This document shows positions 9,225 through 18,703 of a stretch of 64,000 nucleotides of DNA, piece by piece. The DNA is taken from NCBI RefSeq assembly GCF_004357905.1, contig NZ_SMTT01000006.1, positions 1 through 64,000 on the forward strand. Direction: 5' to 3'. The position numbers were made by a program, and so were the translations under genes. Positions within the stretch are counted from its first letter, which is position 1. Each line of letters opens with the position of its first letter. The notes under the pieces were generated by a model that was not told the DNA's origin, did no database searches, and saw only the letters and a list, made by a program, of their open reading frames with translations. The stretch comes from Campylobacter lari. Its GTDB lineage: Bacteria > Campylobacterota > Campylobacteria > Campylobacterales > Campylobacteraceae.

Positions 9225-10160
9225 TCATTCAGCAAAAGCACCAAATTTAAAGATTTTTTGCATTCTTAATGCGGCTAATTCGCGTTTATCGTATTGTTCT
9301 AACTCTTCTATAGCTTTTAAGATATAATCACTTAAATTTTTAATCGCATTTTCTTTATCTCTATGAGCTCCACTCATTGGCTCTTCGATAACATCATCTA
9401 TTAAACCTTGAGTTTTTAAATCATCAGCAGTTACTTTCATCGCCTTAGTAGCAGCTTCACTTTTTGATGGATCATTCCATAAAATAGCAGCACAACCCTC
9501 AGGTGAAATCACAGAAAAAACTGAATTTTTCATCATAGCAAGTTTATCAGCTACTCCTATAGCCAAAGCACCACCACTTCCACCTTCACCTATAACTACT
9601 GCTATAGTGATTGTTTTAAGGGCGCTTAACTCGTATAAATTTCTAGCTATAGCCTCACTTTGACCACGCTCTTCAGCACCCACTCCTGGGTAAGCACCTG
9701 GAGTATCCACTAAAAATAACACCGGTATGTCAAATTTTTCAGCCATTTTTGCTACTCTTAGAGCTTTTCTATAACCTTCAGGATGAGGCATACCAAAATT
9801 TCTATGAAGTTTATCTTTAGTACCTCTACCTTTTTGCTCACCTATAACAATAATTTTTTTCCCACCTATATAACCTGCATAACACACAATAGCAGGATCA
9901 TCTCTAAAAGCACGATCACCATGAATTTCATAAGCATCACTTAGTATAGCTTGAATATAATCAAGCGCATAAGGACGATCAGGATGTCTTGCAAGCTGTA
10001 AGCGTTGGTAATCGCTTAAATTTTTATAAACTTTTTGAGTTTCTTTTTCAAGGTTTTTTTCTAAAATTTTTACTGCTTCATCATCACCTTTGATTTTAGC
10101 ATTTGCTAAATCTTCATCAATTTGCTGAATATTTTTTTCAAAATCTAAATAAGAAGCCAT
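9225..10160 (-). CDS. accA: acetyl-CoA carboxylase carboxyltransferase alpha
   Basis: Alpha subunit of the carboxyltransferase that transfers the carboxyl group from biotin to acetyl-CoA, giving malonyl-CoA for fatty-acid synthesis. Family motifs are visible: [63 protein letters not shown] and [12 protein letters not shown]. The 311 residues match the family. It follows fabF by one base and probably shares the acpP-fabF-accA operon, a fatty-acid cluster also present in C. jejuni. Confidence 0.97.
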   Translation of the reverse strand: MASYLDFEKNIQQIDEDLANAKIKGDDEAVKILEKNLEKETQKVYKNLSDYQRLQLARHPDRPYALDYIQAILSDAYEIHGDRAFRDDPAIVCYAGYIGGKKIIVIGEQKGRGTKDKLHRNFGMPHPEGYRKALRVAKMAEKFDIPVLFLVDTPGAYPGVGAEERGQSEAIARNLYELSALKTITIAVVIGEGGSGGALAIGVADKLAMMKNSVFSVISPEGCAAILWNDPSKSEAATKAMKVTADDLKTQGLIDDVIEEPMSGAHRDKENAIKNLSDYILKAIEELEQYDKRELAALRMQKIFKFGAFAE

Positions 10161-10161
10161 A

Positions 10162-11376
10162 TTAATCTACTTTTTTGAAAATCACACAACCATTTGTTCC
10201 ACCAAAACCAAAAGAATTGCTCATTACAACATTAACTTCGCTTTTTCTTGCAGTATTTGGTATATAGTCAAGATCGCAATTTTCATCTGCTACGATTTGA
10301 TTGATAGTTGGCGGTATTACACCTTGATCAAGTGCCATTAAAGAAATAACAGCTTCAATAGCACCAGCAGCACCTAAACAATGTCCTGTTTGACCTTTTG
10401 TAGAACTAACTAAAGGAATTTGATCTTTGAAAAGTTCTTTAATAGCTGCTGTTTCATTTTTATCATTTACTGGAGTAGAAGTTCCGTGTGCATTAATATA
10501 ATCTACTTTTGGATTTCCTGCCATTTTTAAGGCTTTTTTCATAGCACGCAATGGCCCTTCTAAAGTAGGTGAAGTGATATGATGTGCATCTGCACTTTCG
10601 CCAAAACCTACCAACTCAGCATAAATTTTAGCTCCACGCTTTTTAGCAGCCTCATACTCTTCAAAAACCAAAGCACCAGCACCTTCACCCATCACAAAAC
10701 CATCTCTTTCTTTATCAAATGGCCTTGAAGCTTTAGCTGGATCATCATTTCTAGTAGAAAGAGCTTTCATAGCAGCAAAGCCACCTATACCTACAGCACA
10801 AATAGCTGCTTCAGCTCCCACTACAAGCATTTTATCTGCATTGCCTAAAGCTATGCTTTTATATGCTTCGCCTATAGCATGAGTTCCTGCTGCACAAGCA
10901 GTCACGCATGAGATATTTGGTCCTTGTAATCCATGCTCGATTGATATAATTCCACCAAGCATATTAACCAAAGCTGATGGTATGAAAAAAGGAGTTATTT
11001 TGCGTGGTCCACGCTGTGCGCAAGTAACGGAATTTTTTTCTATATTTGGTAAACCACCTATACCAGCTGCTGAAACTACACCAAATTCTTCTTTGTTTAA
11101 AGTTTCATCAAATTTAGCATCTTCCATAGCTTCTCTTGCTGCTTTAATACCAAGTTGTATAAAACGATCTATTTTTTTAACCTCTTTAGCATCGCAGACA
11201 CTTAAAGGATCAAAATTTTTTACTTCAGCAGCAATTTGCACTGGAAAATCAGTGGTATCAAAAAGGGTGATTTTATCAACGCCACTTTTGCCATCACAAA
11301 TTGCTTTAAATGAGCTATCTTTGTCTAAGCCAAGAGCATTGATCATTCCTATACCTGTTACTACAACGCGTTTCAA
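10162..11376 (-). CDS. fabF: beta-ketoacyl-ACP synthase II
   Basis: Condenses malonyl-ACP with growing acyl-ACP. The Cys-His-His triad of KAS II is present: the nucleophile in [14 protein letters not shown] (about residue 161), [11 protein letters not shown] (about 300) and GHCLGAAGA (about 336). The C-terminal [11 protein letters not shown] is also typical. The 404 residues are normal. It follows acpP, its acyl carrier, after 26 bp. Confidence 0.97.
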   Translation of the reverse strand: MKRVVVTGIGMINALGLDKDSSFKAICDGKSGVDKITLFDTTDFPVQIAAEVKNFDPLSVCDAKEVKKIDRFIQLGIKAAREAMEDAKFDETLNKEEFGVVSAAGIGGLPNIEKNSVTCAQRGPRKITPFFIPSALVNMLGGIISIEHGLQGPNISCVTACAAGTHAIGEAYKSIALGNADKMLVVGAEAAICAVGIGGFAAMKALSTRNDDPAKASRPFDKERDGFVMGEGAGALVFEEYEAAKKRGAKIYAELVGFGESADAHHITSPTLEGPLRAMKKALKMAGNPKVDYINAHGTSTPVNDKNETAAIKELFKDQIPLVSSTKGQTGHCLGAAGAIEAVISLMALDQGVIPPTINQIVADENCDLDYIPNTARKSEVNVVMSNSFGFGGTNGCVIFKKVD

Positions 11377-11402
11377 ACCGCACTCCTTATTAAAAATTAA
11401 AA

Positions 11403-11636
11403 TTATTTTTGAAGATTTTCTATATAATTAACAACATCTTCAATTTTTACTAGTTTTTCAGCATCACTGTCTGGAATTTCTACATCAAATTTTTCTTCTA
11501 AAGCCATAACTAATTCAACAACATCCAAAGAGTCAGCACCCAAATCTTCAATGATTTTAGATTCCATTTTAACTGCATCTTCATCAACACTAAGTTGCTC
11601 AACAACTACTTTTTTTACATCATCAAAAATTGCCAT
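11403..11636 (-). CDS. acpP: acyl carrier protein
   Basis: Small acidic carrier of fatty-acid intermediates, 77 residues. The phosphopantetheine attachment serine lies in [16 protein letters not shown]. The holo form would need AcpS, encoded at 27681 in this window. It is the first gene of the acpP-fabF-accA unit, with a clear GGAG-type ribosome site. Confidence 0.97.
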   Translation of the reverse strand: MAIFDDVKKVVVEQLSVDEDAVKMESKIIEDLGADSLDVVELVMALEEKFDVEIPDSDAEKLVKIEDVVNYIENLQK

Positions 11637-11781
11637 TTTTATCTCCTAGTTTAAAAAATTAAAACGCATTTTACAATAAAAAAATAAATTTCTTGTTTAA
11701 AAAGTTAAAAATTAAAGATTATTACGAAAAATTTAATTATCTGTGTTTAAATAAAAGCTTAAATTTTAGCAAAGGAAATTT

Positions 11782-12447
11782 ATGCTTTTGGATAAACTTA
11801 TAAAAGAAAATAAAAAAACTTGGGAGCAATACATCTATCATGAATTTGTAAAAAAACTTCAAAATGGTACTTTAGAAAAAGATACATTTTTGTTTTATCT
11901 TAAACAAGATTATATTTTTTTAAATAATTATGCAAAATGCTATGCTTTGCTTGCTTTAAATGCAAATAACGCTAAAGAAATTCAATTTGCTATTAAAAAT
12001 CAAAACTACACTTTAGAAGGAGAATTAGAACTTCACAGAAGTATTTTAAAACTAGGCATTAATGTAGAAAAACTTGACTATAAAGATGAAAGTTTAACTA
12101 ATATTGCGTATACAAGATACTTACTAAGTGTGGGACAAAATGGAGATTATTTGGATATGCTGTGTGCTTTGAGTGCTTGTGCTATAGGTTATGCATATAT
12201 AGGGGAAGAAATTTATAAAGGACTTAGTGAAAAAAGCTTAGAAAATCATCCTTACAAAGAGTGGATTTTAACCTATGCAGGTAAAGAATTTCAAGATGAA
12301 ATTAAAGAATTTAAAGACTTTTTTAATTCTTATGCAAATAGCATTAGTGAAGAAAAATTTAAAAAATTAAACGAAATTTTTTATACTACTATAAGACTTG
12401 AAACGGCCTTTTGGCAACACTCTTTAGAGCAAAAAATGGAAATTTAA
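11782..12447 (+). CDS. tenA: TenA-family aminopyrimidine aminohydrolase
   Basis: Likely hydrolyses aminopyrimidine breakdown products of thiamine for salvage (TenA/thiaminase II family). The visible active-site set is Asp43 (KQDY), the nucleophile Cys133 (SACAIGYAYIGEE) and Glu207 (LETAFWQHS). The 221 residues are all-helical and typical. It is a lone plus-strand gene between the minus-strand acpP and feoB units. No other thiamine gene is in the window, and I could not make out a thiamine riboswitch in the 145 bp upstream. Confidence 0.85.
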   Translation: MLLDKLIKENKKTWEQYIYHEFVKKLQNGTLEKDTFLFYLKQDYIFLNNYAKCYALLALNANNAKEIQFAIKNQNYTLEGELELHRSILKLGINVEKLDYKDESLTNIAYTRYLLSVGQNGDYLDMLCALSACAIGYAYIGEEIYKGLSEKSLENHPYKEWILTYAGKEFQDEIKEFKDFFNSYANSISEEKFKKLNEIFYTTIRLETAFWQHSLEQKMEI

Positions 12448-12469
12448 TCATCATAAAGATGATTAAATT
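12441..12469. terminator. bidirectional terminator between tenA and feoB
   Basis: Perfect 12-bp inverted repeat AATTTAATCATC/GATGATTAAATT with a 5-nt loop. It overlaps the stop codons of the convergent tenA and feoB genes. Confidence 0.6.
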
Positions 12470-14487
12470 ATCAATTTAGTAATATTAATCCCAAAAAAAG
12501 CGATCAAATACGCACATAAAGACGTAAATATAAAAAGATACCATGCATATTTTTTATTTCCCGCTTCTTTAGCAAAAACTATAGTTGCTGCAAAACAAGG
12601 ATTATAAATCATAACAAAAAGTATAAAAGCAACTGCTGTGCTAAAAGGGATGTTTTCTTTTATAGCCTCTTGTAAATTTAAACTTGTCTCATCAACTTCA
12701 TCGCCTAAAGAATAAAGCACACCCATAGTGGAAATCATCACTTCTTTAGCCGCTAAACCACTTACCAAAGATACACTAAGTTTCCAATCAAAGCCAAGTG
12801 GTGCAAAAATAGGCTCTATTGCTTTGCCAAATTGTCCAAGATAACTATTTTCTATCTGAAGCTCTTGAGTTAAAGCATCTTGAGTATTATTTTCTTGTGC
12901 AGGAAAATTACTCGCAAACCAAATAAGCAAAGAAGCTATCAAAATAAATGTTCCTGCTTTTTTTAAATACATTTTGGCTTTGTTAAACACCATAAACCAT
13001 ACCAAATTCCAATTTGGCATTCTATATTTTGGCATTTCCATTACAAAAGGTTCATCTTGTCCTCTAAAAGCGCTCATTCTTAAAATCTTAGCTGCAATCA
13101 AACCCAAAAACGCACCCAAAAGATAAATCCCAAAAAGATAATTTCCCGCCACATCAGCAGGAAAAAACACTCCAACAAAAAGCACATATACAGGAAGTCT
13201 TGCACCACAACTCATAAAATTAATAATAAAAAGAGTTAATAATCTATCTTTTTTATTTTTTAAAGTTCTTGTAGCCATAAATGCAGGTACTGAGCAACCA
13301 AAACCCGTGATTAAAGGGATGAAACTTTTACCATGTAAGCCAAATTTGTATAAAATTCCATCTAATAAAAATGCGACCCTAGCCATATATCCAGTTGTTT
13401 CAAGCAAAGCTATGCCAAAAAATAAAATCATAATATTTGGTAAAAAAGTTATAACCGCACCAACCCCACCTAAAACACCATCAGCTAAGGCTGAAGCGAT
13501 AAATTCATTGCTAATATTATTTTTTACTATATCACCTAAATTAGCAAAAAGCATTTCTATATAATCCATAGGGATTTGACCTAAAGCAAAGGTTAGTTGA
13601 AATAAAGCCCACATAAAAAACAAAAATATAGGAATTCCTAAAAATTTATTAATTAAAATAGAATCTATTTCTTTGGTATGATTTTTATACTTAACACTCT
13701 TGCTTAAAACCTTAACACATATACCATTTGCAAAAGCAATTAGCTCTTCTTTAAAAATACTTTCCATATCTTTGCTATGATATGCCATATAAATTTTTTC
13801 TAAAGCTTCATCAAGTATTTTTCTCAAAGCGTGCGAAATGACTATATTAGCTTCATTTTTAAGCAAAGCTATCGCTAAATCTTTTGTAGAAAAATCTAAA
13901 TAAGTAATTTCATTTTGATTTAAAAATTCACTTATTTTTGCAAGTTCTTCTTCTATAATATCACTATAAACACGCTCTTTGGCTTCAAATTTAGCTCCAT
14001 GGGTTGAAATGATTAAATCCAAAAGTGCATTTAGATTTTCTTTAGTTTTAGCGCACACGCCAAGACAAGGTGTATTTAGAAGTTGGGATAAAATTTTAAA
14101 ATCTATACTAAAACCTTCATTTTTAGCTTCATCTTGCATATTTAAAGCCATAATCATTTTGATTTTAGCTTCTATTAAAGATGCACTCAAAATCAAATTA
14201 CGCTCTAAATTTGTAGAATCAAGCACATTTACTACAAGATCAAATTTACCCTTTTTTAAAAAATCTTTTGTAATTTTTTCTTCTTCGCTATAACCATCTA
14301 ATGCATAAGTTCCTGGTAAATCTACAAATTTAAACTCATAATTTTTATAAACTAATCTAGCCTCAGCCTTTTCAACTGTAACACCGCTAAAATTTCCAAC
14401 TTTCATATTAGCCTTGCAAAGTGCGTTAATTAATAAACTTTTACCAACATTTGGCTGACCTACTAAAGCAACGATGATTTCTTTCAT
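12463..14487 (-). CDS. feoB: ferrous iron transporter FeoB
   Basis: Inner-membrane Fe(II) uptake protein. The N-terminal G domain shows GQPNVGKS (G1), DLPGTYAL (G3) and NMQDE (G4), followed by a helical GDI-like region. From about residue 280 there is a polytopic part with two Gate-type repeats, including GFGCSVPAFMATRTL and the metal-site region SGLAAKEVMISTMGVLYSLG. The 674 residues are within the family's range. FeoA is encoded directly upstream with a one-base overlap. Confidence 0.96.
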   Translation of the reverse strand: MKEIIVALVGQPNVGKSLLINALCKANMKVGNFSGVTVEKAEARLVYKNYEFKFVDLPGTYALDGYSEEEKITKDFLKKGKFDLVVNVLDSTNLERNLILSASLIEAKIKMIMALNMQDEAKNEGFSIDFKILSQLLNTPCLGVCAKTKENLNALLDLIISTHGAKFEAKERVYSDIIEEELAKISEFLNQNEITYLDFSTKDLAIALLKNEANIVISHALRKILDEALEKIYMAYHSKDMESIFKEELIAFANGICVKVLSKSVKYKNHTKEIDSILINKFLGIPIFLFFMWALFQLTFALGQIPMDYIEMLFANLGDIVKNNISNEFIASALADGVLGGVGAVITFLPNIMILFFGIALLETTGYMARVAFLLDGILYKFGLHGKSFIPLITGFGCSVPAFMATRTLKNKKDRLLTLFIINFMSCGARLPVYVLFVGVFFPADVAGNYLFGIYLLGAFLGLIAAKILRMSAFRGQDEPFVMEMPKYRMPNWNLVWFMVFNKAKMYLKKAGTFILIASLLIWFASNFPAQENNTQDALTQELQIENSYLGQFGKAIEPIFAPLGFDWKLSVSLVSGLAAKEVMISTMGVLYSLGDEVDETSLNLQEAIKENIPFSTAVAFILFVMIYNPCFAATIVFAKEAGNKKYAWYLFIFTSLCAYLIAFFGINITKLII

Positions 14488-14714
14488 TAAAACTCTTTTG
14501 AAATTTGTATTATTTTTGCTTCACTTGAGCGTAAAATCACGCAAGTTGTATCAAGTTCTACCATAATAGTAGAATTTGCTATAGAAGAGCGAATTTTTTT
14601 AACTTTTTTGTTTTTTGCAAAACCAAAACTAAAAAGTCTTGCTTGGAGTTGTTTATCTGCTTCAAAGCCTACTATAAAGGCTTCTTCATTGTCTTTTAAT
14701 GTATCTAAAGTCAT
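14487..14714 (-). CDS. feoA: ferrous iron transport accessory protein FeoA
   Basis: A 75-residue SH3-like FeoA-domain protein expected to act with the FeoB G domain in the cytoplasm. It shows the pattern of a loop, then RLFSFGFAKNKKVKKIRS, and a C-terminal strand TTCVILRSSEAKIIQI. It starts the feoAB operon. I see no convincing Fur box immediately upstream, although Fe-Fur control is usual for this operon. Confidence 0.92.
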   Translation of the reverse strand: MTLDTLKDNEEAFIVGFEADKQLQARLFSFGFAKNKKVKKIRSSIANSTIMVELDTTCVILRSSEAKIIQISKEF

Positions 14715-14783
14715 GTTTTTCCTTACAAAAACTAAGATAAGACATTATATAAAAAATTCAATTATTTATTTTTTAAAATAATA

Positions 14784-14808
14784 AGCAATCTCATTTTTTG
14801 AGATTGCT
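14784..14808 (-). terminator. terminator of the metabolic operon 14807-20509
   Basis: AGCAATCTCA/TGAGATTGCT, 10 perfect pairs with a 5-T loop. It overlaps the stop codon of the MmgE/PrpD gene and is followed by an AT-rich stretch in the minus direction. Confidence 0.55.
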
Positions 14809-16147
14809 AGAAATCAAAATCATTTAGATTTTCTAAATTTTGAAGCTTTTTGACTAATTCCTCAGCCTTTTCTAAAGAAAGTGCTATGCTAGCATTAGAA
14901 AGAAATTTATCTTTTAATTCATCAAAACTTAAAGGATTATCAAAATTTCCTTTATTTATAAACACATCTTTTTTAATTACCCTTCCATCATTTAAAACAG
15001 CTTCTAAATGTCCTGGAAAGTATTTAGGGAAACCGCTAGATTTTTTCTTCTCATAGCTAATTTTTTTAGCAAATTCTATTAGCTCAGCTCTATTTAAATT
15101 TTCATAAGATTTTAAAGTAATTTTGCCATCAAAAAACGCTAAAGCCATTAAAAAAGGCATGGAAAATTTGGCCGCATAAGCACTTTGTGGAGTGTATTTT
15201 GCTTCTATTGGATCACAAATAAATGAAATTGGCACTTCATCTACAAAGCAATGCAAACTTTTGATATCTTGTGCTTTTAAGCCATCATTTCTTAAACTCA
15301 TAGCACAATCAATAAGCCCATGTGCAAAATGACAACTTGGATAAGGTTTTAACGAAACTTGCATTACTTGCCAAATTTCATTCAACCCCTTACAAAGTTC
15401 ATTTTTATCACATTCATCTTCTAAGCCAAAAGTTCTAAAGACATTATCCCTTCCTTCAAATATACTCAAAGGACCGCTCATATTAGCTTTTGCGAAATTT
15501 GCTACCAAAATTCCATTTTTCAAAGCATTAGCTATGTGTAAAACTTTAGAATTAGAACCATTAGATAAAAACTCATTTACCCCACTTGCAAAACTTCCTG
15601 CTAAACCTAGCGCATTGATGATTTGTTCTTTGTTTAAATCAAGCAAAACACAACTTGCAGCCACACTACCAAAAATTCCTGCTATAGCTGTAGTATGAAA
15701 GCCACATTTGTGGAAACTTCCTTTACTTGCTATACCCACTCTAGCAGCAATTTCCCAACCAATAATAAAGGCTTTTAAAACTTTCTTTCCATCTTTACTT
15801 ACACTAAATCCATAAGTTAAACAAAGCGGGGTTAAAATAGCACTAGCGTGCAAAATAGCTTCAGTATGAGTATCATCAAAATCAAGGGCATGCGCTGCAA
15901 TAGCATTTACCATCGCGGTATAAATCACATCAAGCTTTTTATCCCCACTCCAAATTTTTTCACTAGGATTTACGCTTAAAGCTTCAAAAGCCTTAGTTGC
16001 ATTTAAAACACAAGCTTCATTTTTAGCAGCTAGGGCTGTTCCTAGTGCATCAAGCATAAGCTCTTTTGCTCTTTGTTTTACTTCACTAGGAATAGCTTCA
16101 TAATCTAAATTTACGATAAATTCGGCTAGTTTTTCACTTAAATACAT
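14807..16147 (-). CDS. MmgE/PrpD family protein
   Basis: Member of the MmgE/PrpD fold, which includes 2-methylcitrate dehydratase and cis-aconitate decarboxylase; the actual substrate is unknown here. Family signatures are HALDFDDTHTEAILHASA (about residue 86), a glycine-rich helix region near 135-190, KPYPSCHFAHGLID (about 270) and YTPQSAYAAKFSMPF (about 320). The 446 residues are normal. It sits 6 bp after a PurB-like lyase; the same pairing occurs in C. jejuni. No prpB or prpC neighbours are seen, so a methylcitrate cycle role is not supported by context. Confidence 0.85.
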   Translation of the reverse strand: MYLSEKLAEFIVNLDYEAIPSEVKQRAKELMLDALGTALAAKNEACVLNATKAFEALSVNPSEKIWSGDKKLDVIYTAMVNAIAAHALDFDDTHTEAILHASAILTPLCLTYGFSVSKDGKKVLKAFIIGWEIAARVGIASKGSFHKCGFHTTAIAGIFGSVAASCVLLDLNKEQIINALGLAGSFASGVNEFLSNGSNSKVLHIANALKNGILVANFAKANMSGPLSIFEGRDNVFRTFGLEDECDKNELCKGLNEIWQVMQVSLKPYPSCHFAHGLIDCAMSLRNDGLKAQDIKSLHCFVDEVPISFICDPIEAKYTPQSAYAAKFSMPFLMALAFFDGKITLKSYENLNRAELIEFAKKISYEKKKSSGFPKYFPGHLEAVLNDGRVIKKDVFINKGNFDNPLSFDELKDKFLSNASIALSLEKAEELVKKLQNLENLNDFDF

Positions 16148-16153
16148 TTTTTC

Positions 16154-17518
16154 CTACTTTAGAATTGGTGCATTAGCGATTTTTTCTAAGAACTCATCAA
16201 CTAATTTTGGCGCATAACCTACATAAGTTGTAGCATCCATTAAAACATCAATGTCTTTTTCACTTAAAACCTTACTTACACGCTCATCTTCAAGTAAAAC
16301 AACTTTAAAAGTTTTATGATTTTCTATACCTCTCATAGCATTTTCATAAACAATTTCATGTGCATGTTGCTTACCATAATGATCACTCAATGCAAACATC
16401 ACGCGTTCTGCCAATACAAAGCCATTAAGCGTATCAAGATTTTTTAACATTTTGTCTTTTTTAATTTCTAAATCATCAAAGACAAATTTCATATTTGCTA
16501 ATACTACTGAAAGCATTAAAAATGCTTCTGGTAAAAGCTTCCATTCCATTTTCCAAACTTGACCATCTCTTTCATGCTCATGTCTTTCTATATCACTTAA
16601 AATTGCAATATTAGCTCTTAGGGCATTACTTACAGTCACTGCGTTTTCACTTACTGCAGGATTTCTTTTATGAGGCATAGTAGAGCTTCCTACTTGACCT
16701 TTTCCAAAAGGCTCAGCAATTTCATCGATTTCATTATGAGCTAAAATTAAAAGTTGATGTGCTATTTTGTTAAAGGTTGCGTTGATATTACCTAAAACAT
16801 AACCAAGCTCAATAAAACGATCTCTTGCTGGTTGCCATGAGATGTCAGGAACCTCTAAACCTAAACTTTCTAAAGTAAGTTTTTCTACTTCATTAGCCTT
16901 GTCACTTAAGCTTGCTTTAGTTCCCACTGCACCTACGATTAATCCTACATATAATCTTTTTTCAAGTTCGATAATTCTTTCATAGTGACGATTAAGCTCA
17001 CTTAGCCAAATTGCAACTTTGTGTCCAAAAGTTATAGGTAAAGCTTGTAAAGCTAAAGTTCTTCCCATCATTGCAGTGTTCTTATGCTCTTTTGCGATTT
17101 TTGCTAAATTTTTAGCTATATCTTTTAAATCTTGTTTGATTAAAGCCATAGCTTCTTTAAATTGTAAAACTATGCCTGTGTCAATGATATCTTGTGTTGT
17201 TACACCAAAATGCACATATTCACCAAGACCATTTTCGCAAGCTTTTTCCAAACCTCTAACAGTAGGCACTAAAGGGTGTTTAGTCTTTTTAAATTCAGCA
17301 AAAATAAAATCCATATCCATAAATTTATAATGAGCTTTTTTAGCTATTTCTGTAGCTGCTTCATTAGGGATAATGCCAAGTTTTGCTTGAGCTTTTGCCA
17401 GGGCAGCTTCTACATCAAGCCATTTTTGAATCCTATTTTCCTCGCTAAAAATAGCTCTCATTGCAGGAGTGCTCCAAGAATCTTGAAGCAACCTCATATC
17501 AAATACACTCACACCCAT
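16154..17518 (-). CDS. adenylosuccinate lyase-family protein (PurB-like)
   Basis: Fumarase/aspartase superfamily enzyme, closest in pattern to adenylosuccinate lyase, which releases fumarate. The superfamily signature SSTMPHKRNP lies near residue 285 and the substrate-binding GVTTQDIIDTG near 107. AAAGGA 7 nt before the ATG supports this start. It sits with a MetC-type enzyme, a DcuC carrier and an MmgE/PrpD protein rather than with purine genes. It could therefore be a second, specialised lyase acting on another succinyl compound. Whether the genome has another purB cannot be seen. Confidence 0.82.
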   Translation of the reverse strand: MGVSVFDMRLLQDSWSTPAMRAIFSEENRIQKWLDVEAALAKAQAKLGIIPNEAATEIAKKAHYKFMDMDFIFAEFKKTKHPLVPTVRGLEKACENGLGEYVHFGVTTQDIIDTGIVLQFKEAMALIKQDLKDIAKNLAKIAKEHKNTAMMGRTLALQALPITFGHKVAIWLSELNRHYERIIELEKRLYVGLIVGAVGTKASLSDKANEVEKLTLESLGLEVPDISWQPARDRFIELGYVLGNINATFNKIAHQLLILAHNEIDEIAEPFGKGQVGSSTMPHKRNPAVSENAVTVSNALRANIAILSDIERHEHERDGQVWKMEWKLLPEAFLMLSVVLANMKFVFDDLEIKKDKMLKNLDTLNGFVLAERVMFALSDHYGKQHAHEIVYENAMRGIENHKTFKVVLLEDERVSKVLSEKDIDVLMDATTYVGYAPKLVDEFLEKIANAPILK

Positions 17519-17521
17519 GTT

Positions 17522-18691
17522 TTATCCTTTAAAATTTATTTTTTCAAATGATTGTTTTAAGTCAGCAATCAAATCCTTACTATCTTCAAGACCTATATGA
17601 AATCTCACAAAAGGCCCTCTAGCACTCCAATCTGTTGCTGTTCTTGGCGGAGTAGTAACAGTAGCTAAACTCTCATATCCACCCCAGCTTGCACCGATTG
17701 AAAAATACTCTAAATTATCTACAAATTTAACGGCTTGTTCTTTAGAAATGCCATCTGCAAATTCAATCGTTACCATACCATTAGCGCCTTTATGATCACG
17801 CATAAAAACTTCATGGTTTGGATGAGTTTTTAATTTTGGATAAAAAATTGTTTTAACTTCTTTTCTACTTTGTAAAAACTCTACTACCTCATCTGCACTT
17901 TTTTCATGAGCCCTCATTCTTACATCTAAAGTTCTCATACCACGAAGCACTAAATAAGCATCATCAGGACTTGTAGTAAATCCTAAAGCTTCTGGTAATT
18001 TGTCAAAATTTTTCCATTCTTTTTCATTAATCACTACTATACCCATAGTAACATCTGAATGCCCACTTAGATATTTAGTCGCTGCAATTACTGAAATATC
18101 TGCTCCAAGCTCAAGCGGGTTTAAAAAATACCCACTTGAATAAGTATTATCAATCGCTACTGGTATGTTATGTTTGTGCGCAATTTCGCAAAGTTTTGGT
18201 AAGTCTATGATTTCATAAAGTATAGAACCTGGACTTTCACAAAGGATTAATTTTGTATTTGGTTTGATTTTTTCCTCTACATCAGAAGCATCAGCTTTTA
18301 GAAAGTCAATTTCTACGCCCATTTTAGTTAAAAATAAATCACAAATTGTTCTAACAGGTCCATAAATAGCATCAGTGATTAAAAAATGAGCATCTTTACT
18401 AGCATAATTTAAAAGCACCATAGCTAATGCTGCAAGCCCTGTTGGGAAAAGTTGTGCTCTATAACCACCCTCAAGCTCACAAATAAGTTTTTCAAGTTCA
18501 AAATTTGTAGCTGTTCCTCTAGCACCATAACTTAAAACACGCTCATTTTTTCTTAGCTCGCGGTATTTTTGCCAAGTAGCATGATCTTTAAAAAGTATGG
18601 TTGATGCACGCATTAAGGTTGGATTAACTGATCTTGCTTCAGCGTTTTGATCGCCTCTTCCTAGGTGGATTAATTTAGTTTTATTATTCAT
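17522..18691 (-). CDS. Cys/Met-metabolism PLP enzyme (cystathionine lyase type)
   Basis: PLP-dependent trans-sulfuration family, probably cystathionine beta-lyase or a related sulfur lyase in the cytoplasm. The Schiff-base lysine is in AATKYLSGHSDVTMG (about residue 205). AIDNTYSSGYFLNPLELGAD, just before it, is the usual cofactor-binding region. The 389 residues are full length. In C. jejuni NCTC 11168 the corresponding locus is annotated as split; here it is intact. It is tightly packed with the PurB-like gene (3 bp) and dcuC (12 bp). Confidence 0.87.
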   Translation of the reverse strand: MNNKTKLIHLGRGDQNAEARSVNPTLMRASTILFKDHATWQKYRELRKNERVLSYGARGTATNFELEKLICELEGGYRAQLFPTGLAALAMVLLNYASKDAHFLITDAIYGPVRTICDLFLTKMGVEIDFLKADASDVEEKIKPNTKLILCESPGSILYEIIDLPKLCEIAHKHNIPVAIDNTYSSGYFLNPLELGADISVIAATKYLSGHSDVTMGIVVINEKEWKNFDKLPEALGFTTSPDDAYLVLRGMRTLDVRMRAHEKSADEVVEFLQSRKEVKTIFYPKLKTHPNHEVFMRDHKGANGMVTIEFADGISKEQAVKFVDNLEYFSIGASWGGYESLATVTTPPRTATDWSARGPFVRFHIGLEDSKDLIADLKQSFEKINFKG

Positions 18692-18703
18692 TTTAAGTCC
18701 TTT

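Noticed and set aside
11637-11781. Thiamine riboswitch before tenA
   Set aside because: The gap is very AT-rich and I found none of the conserved TPP-aptamer elements.
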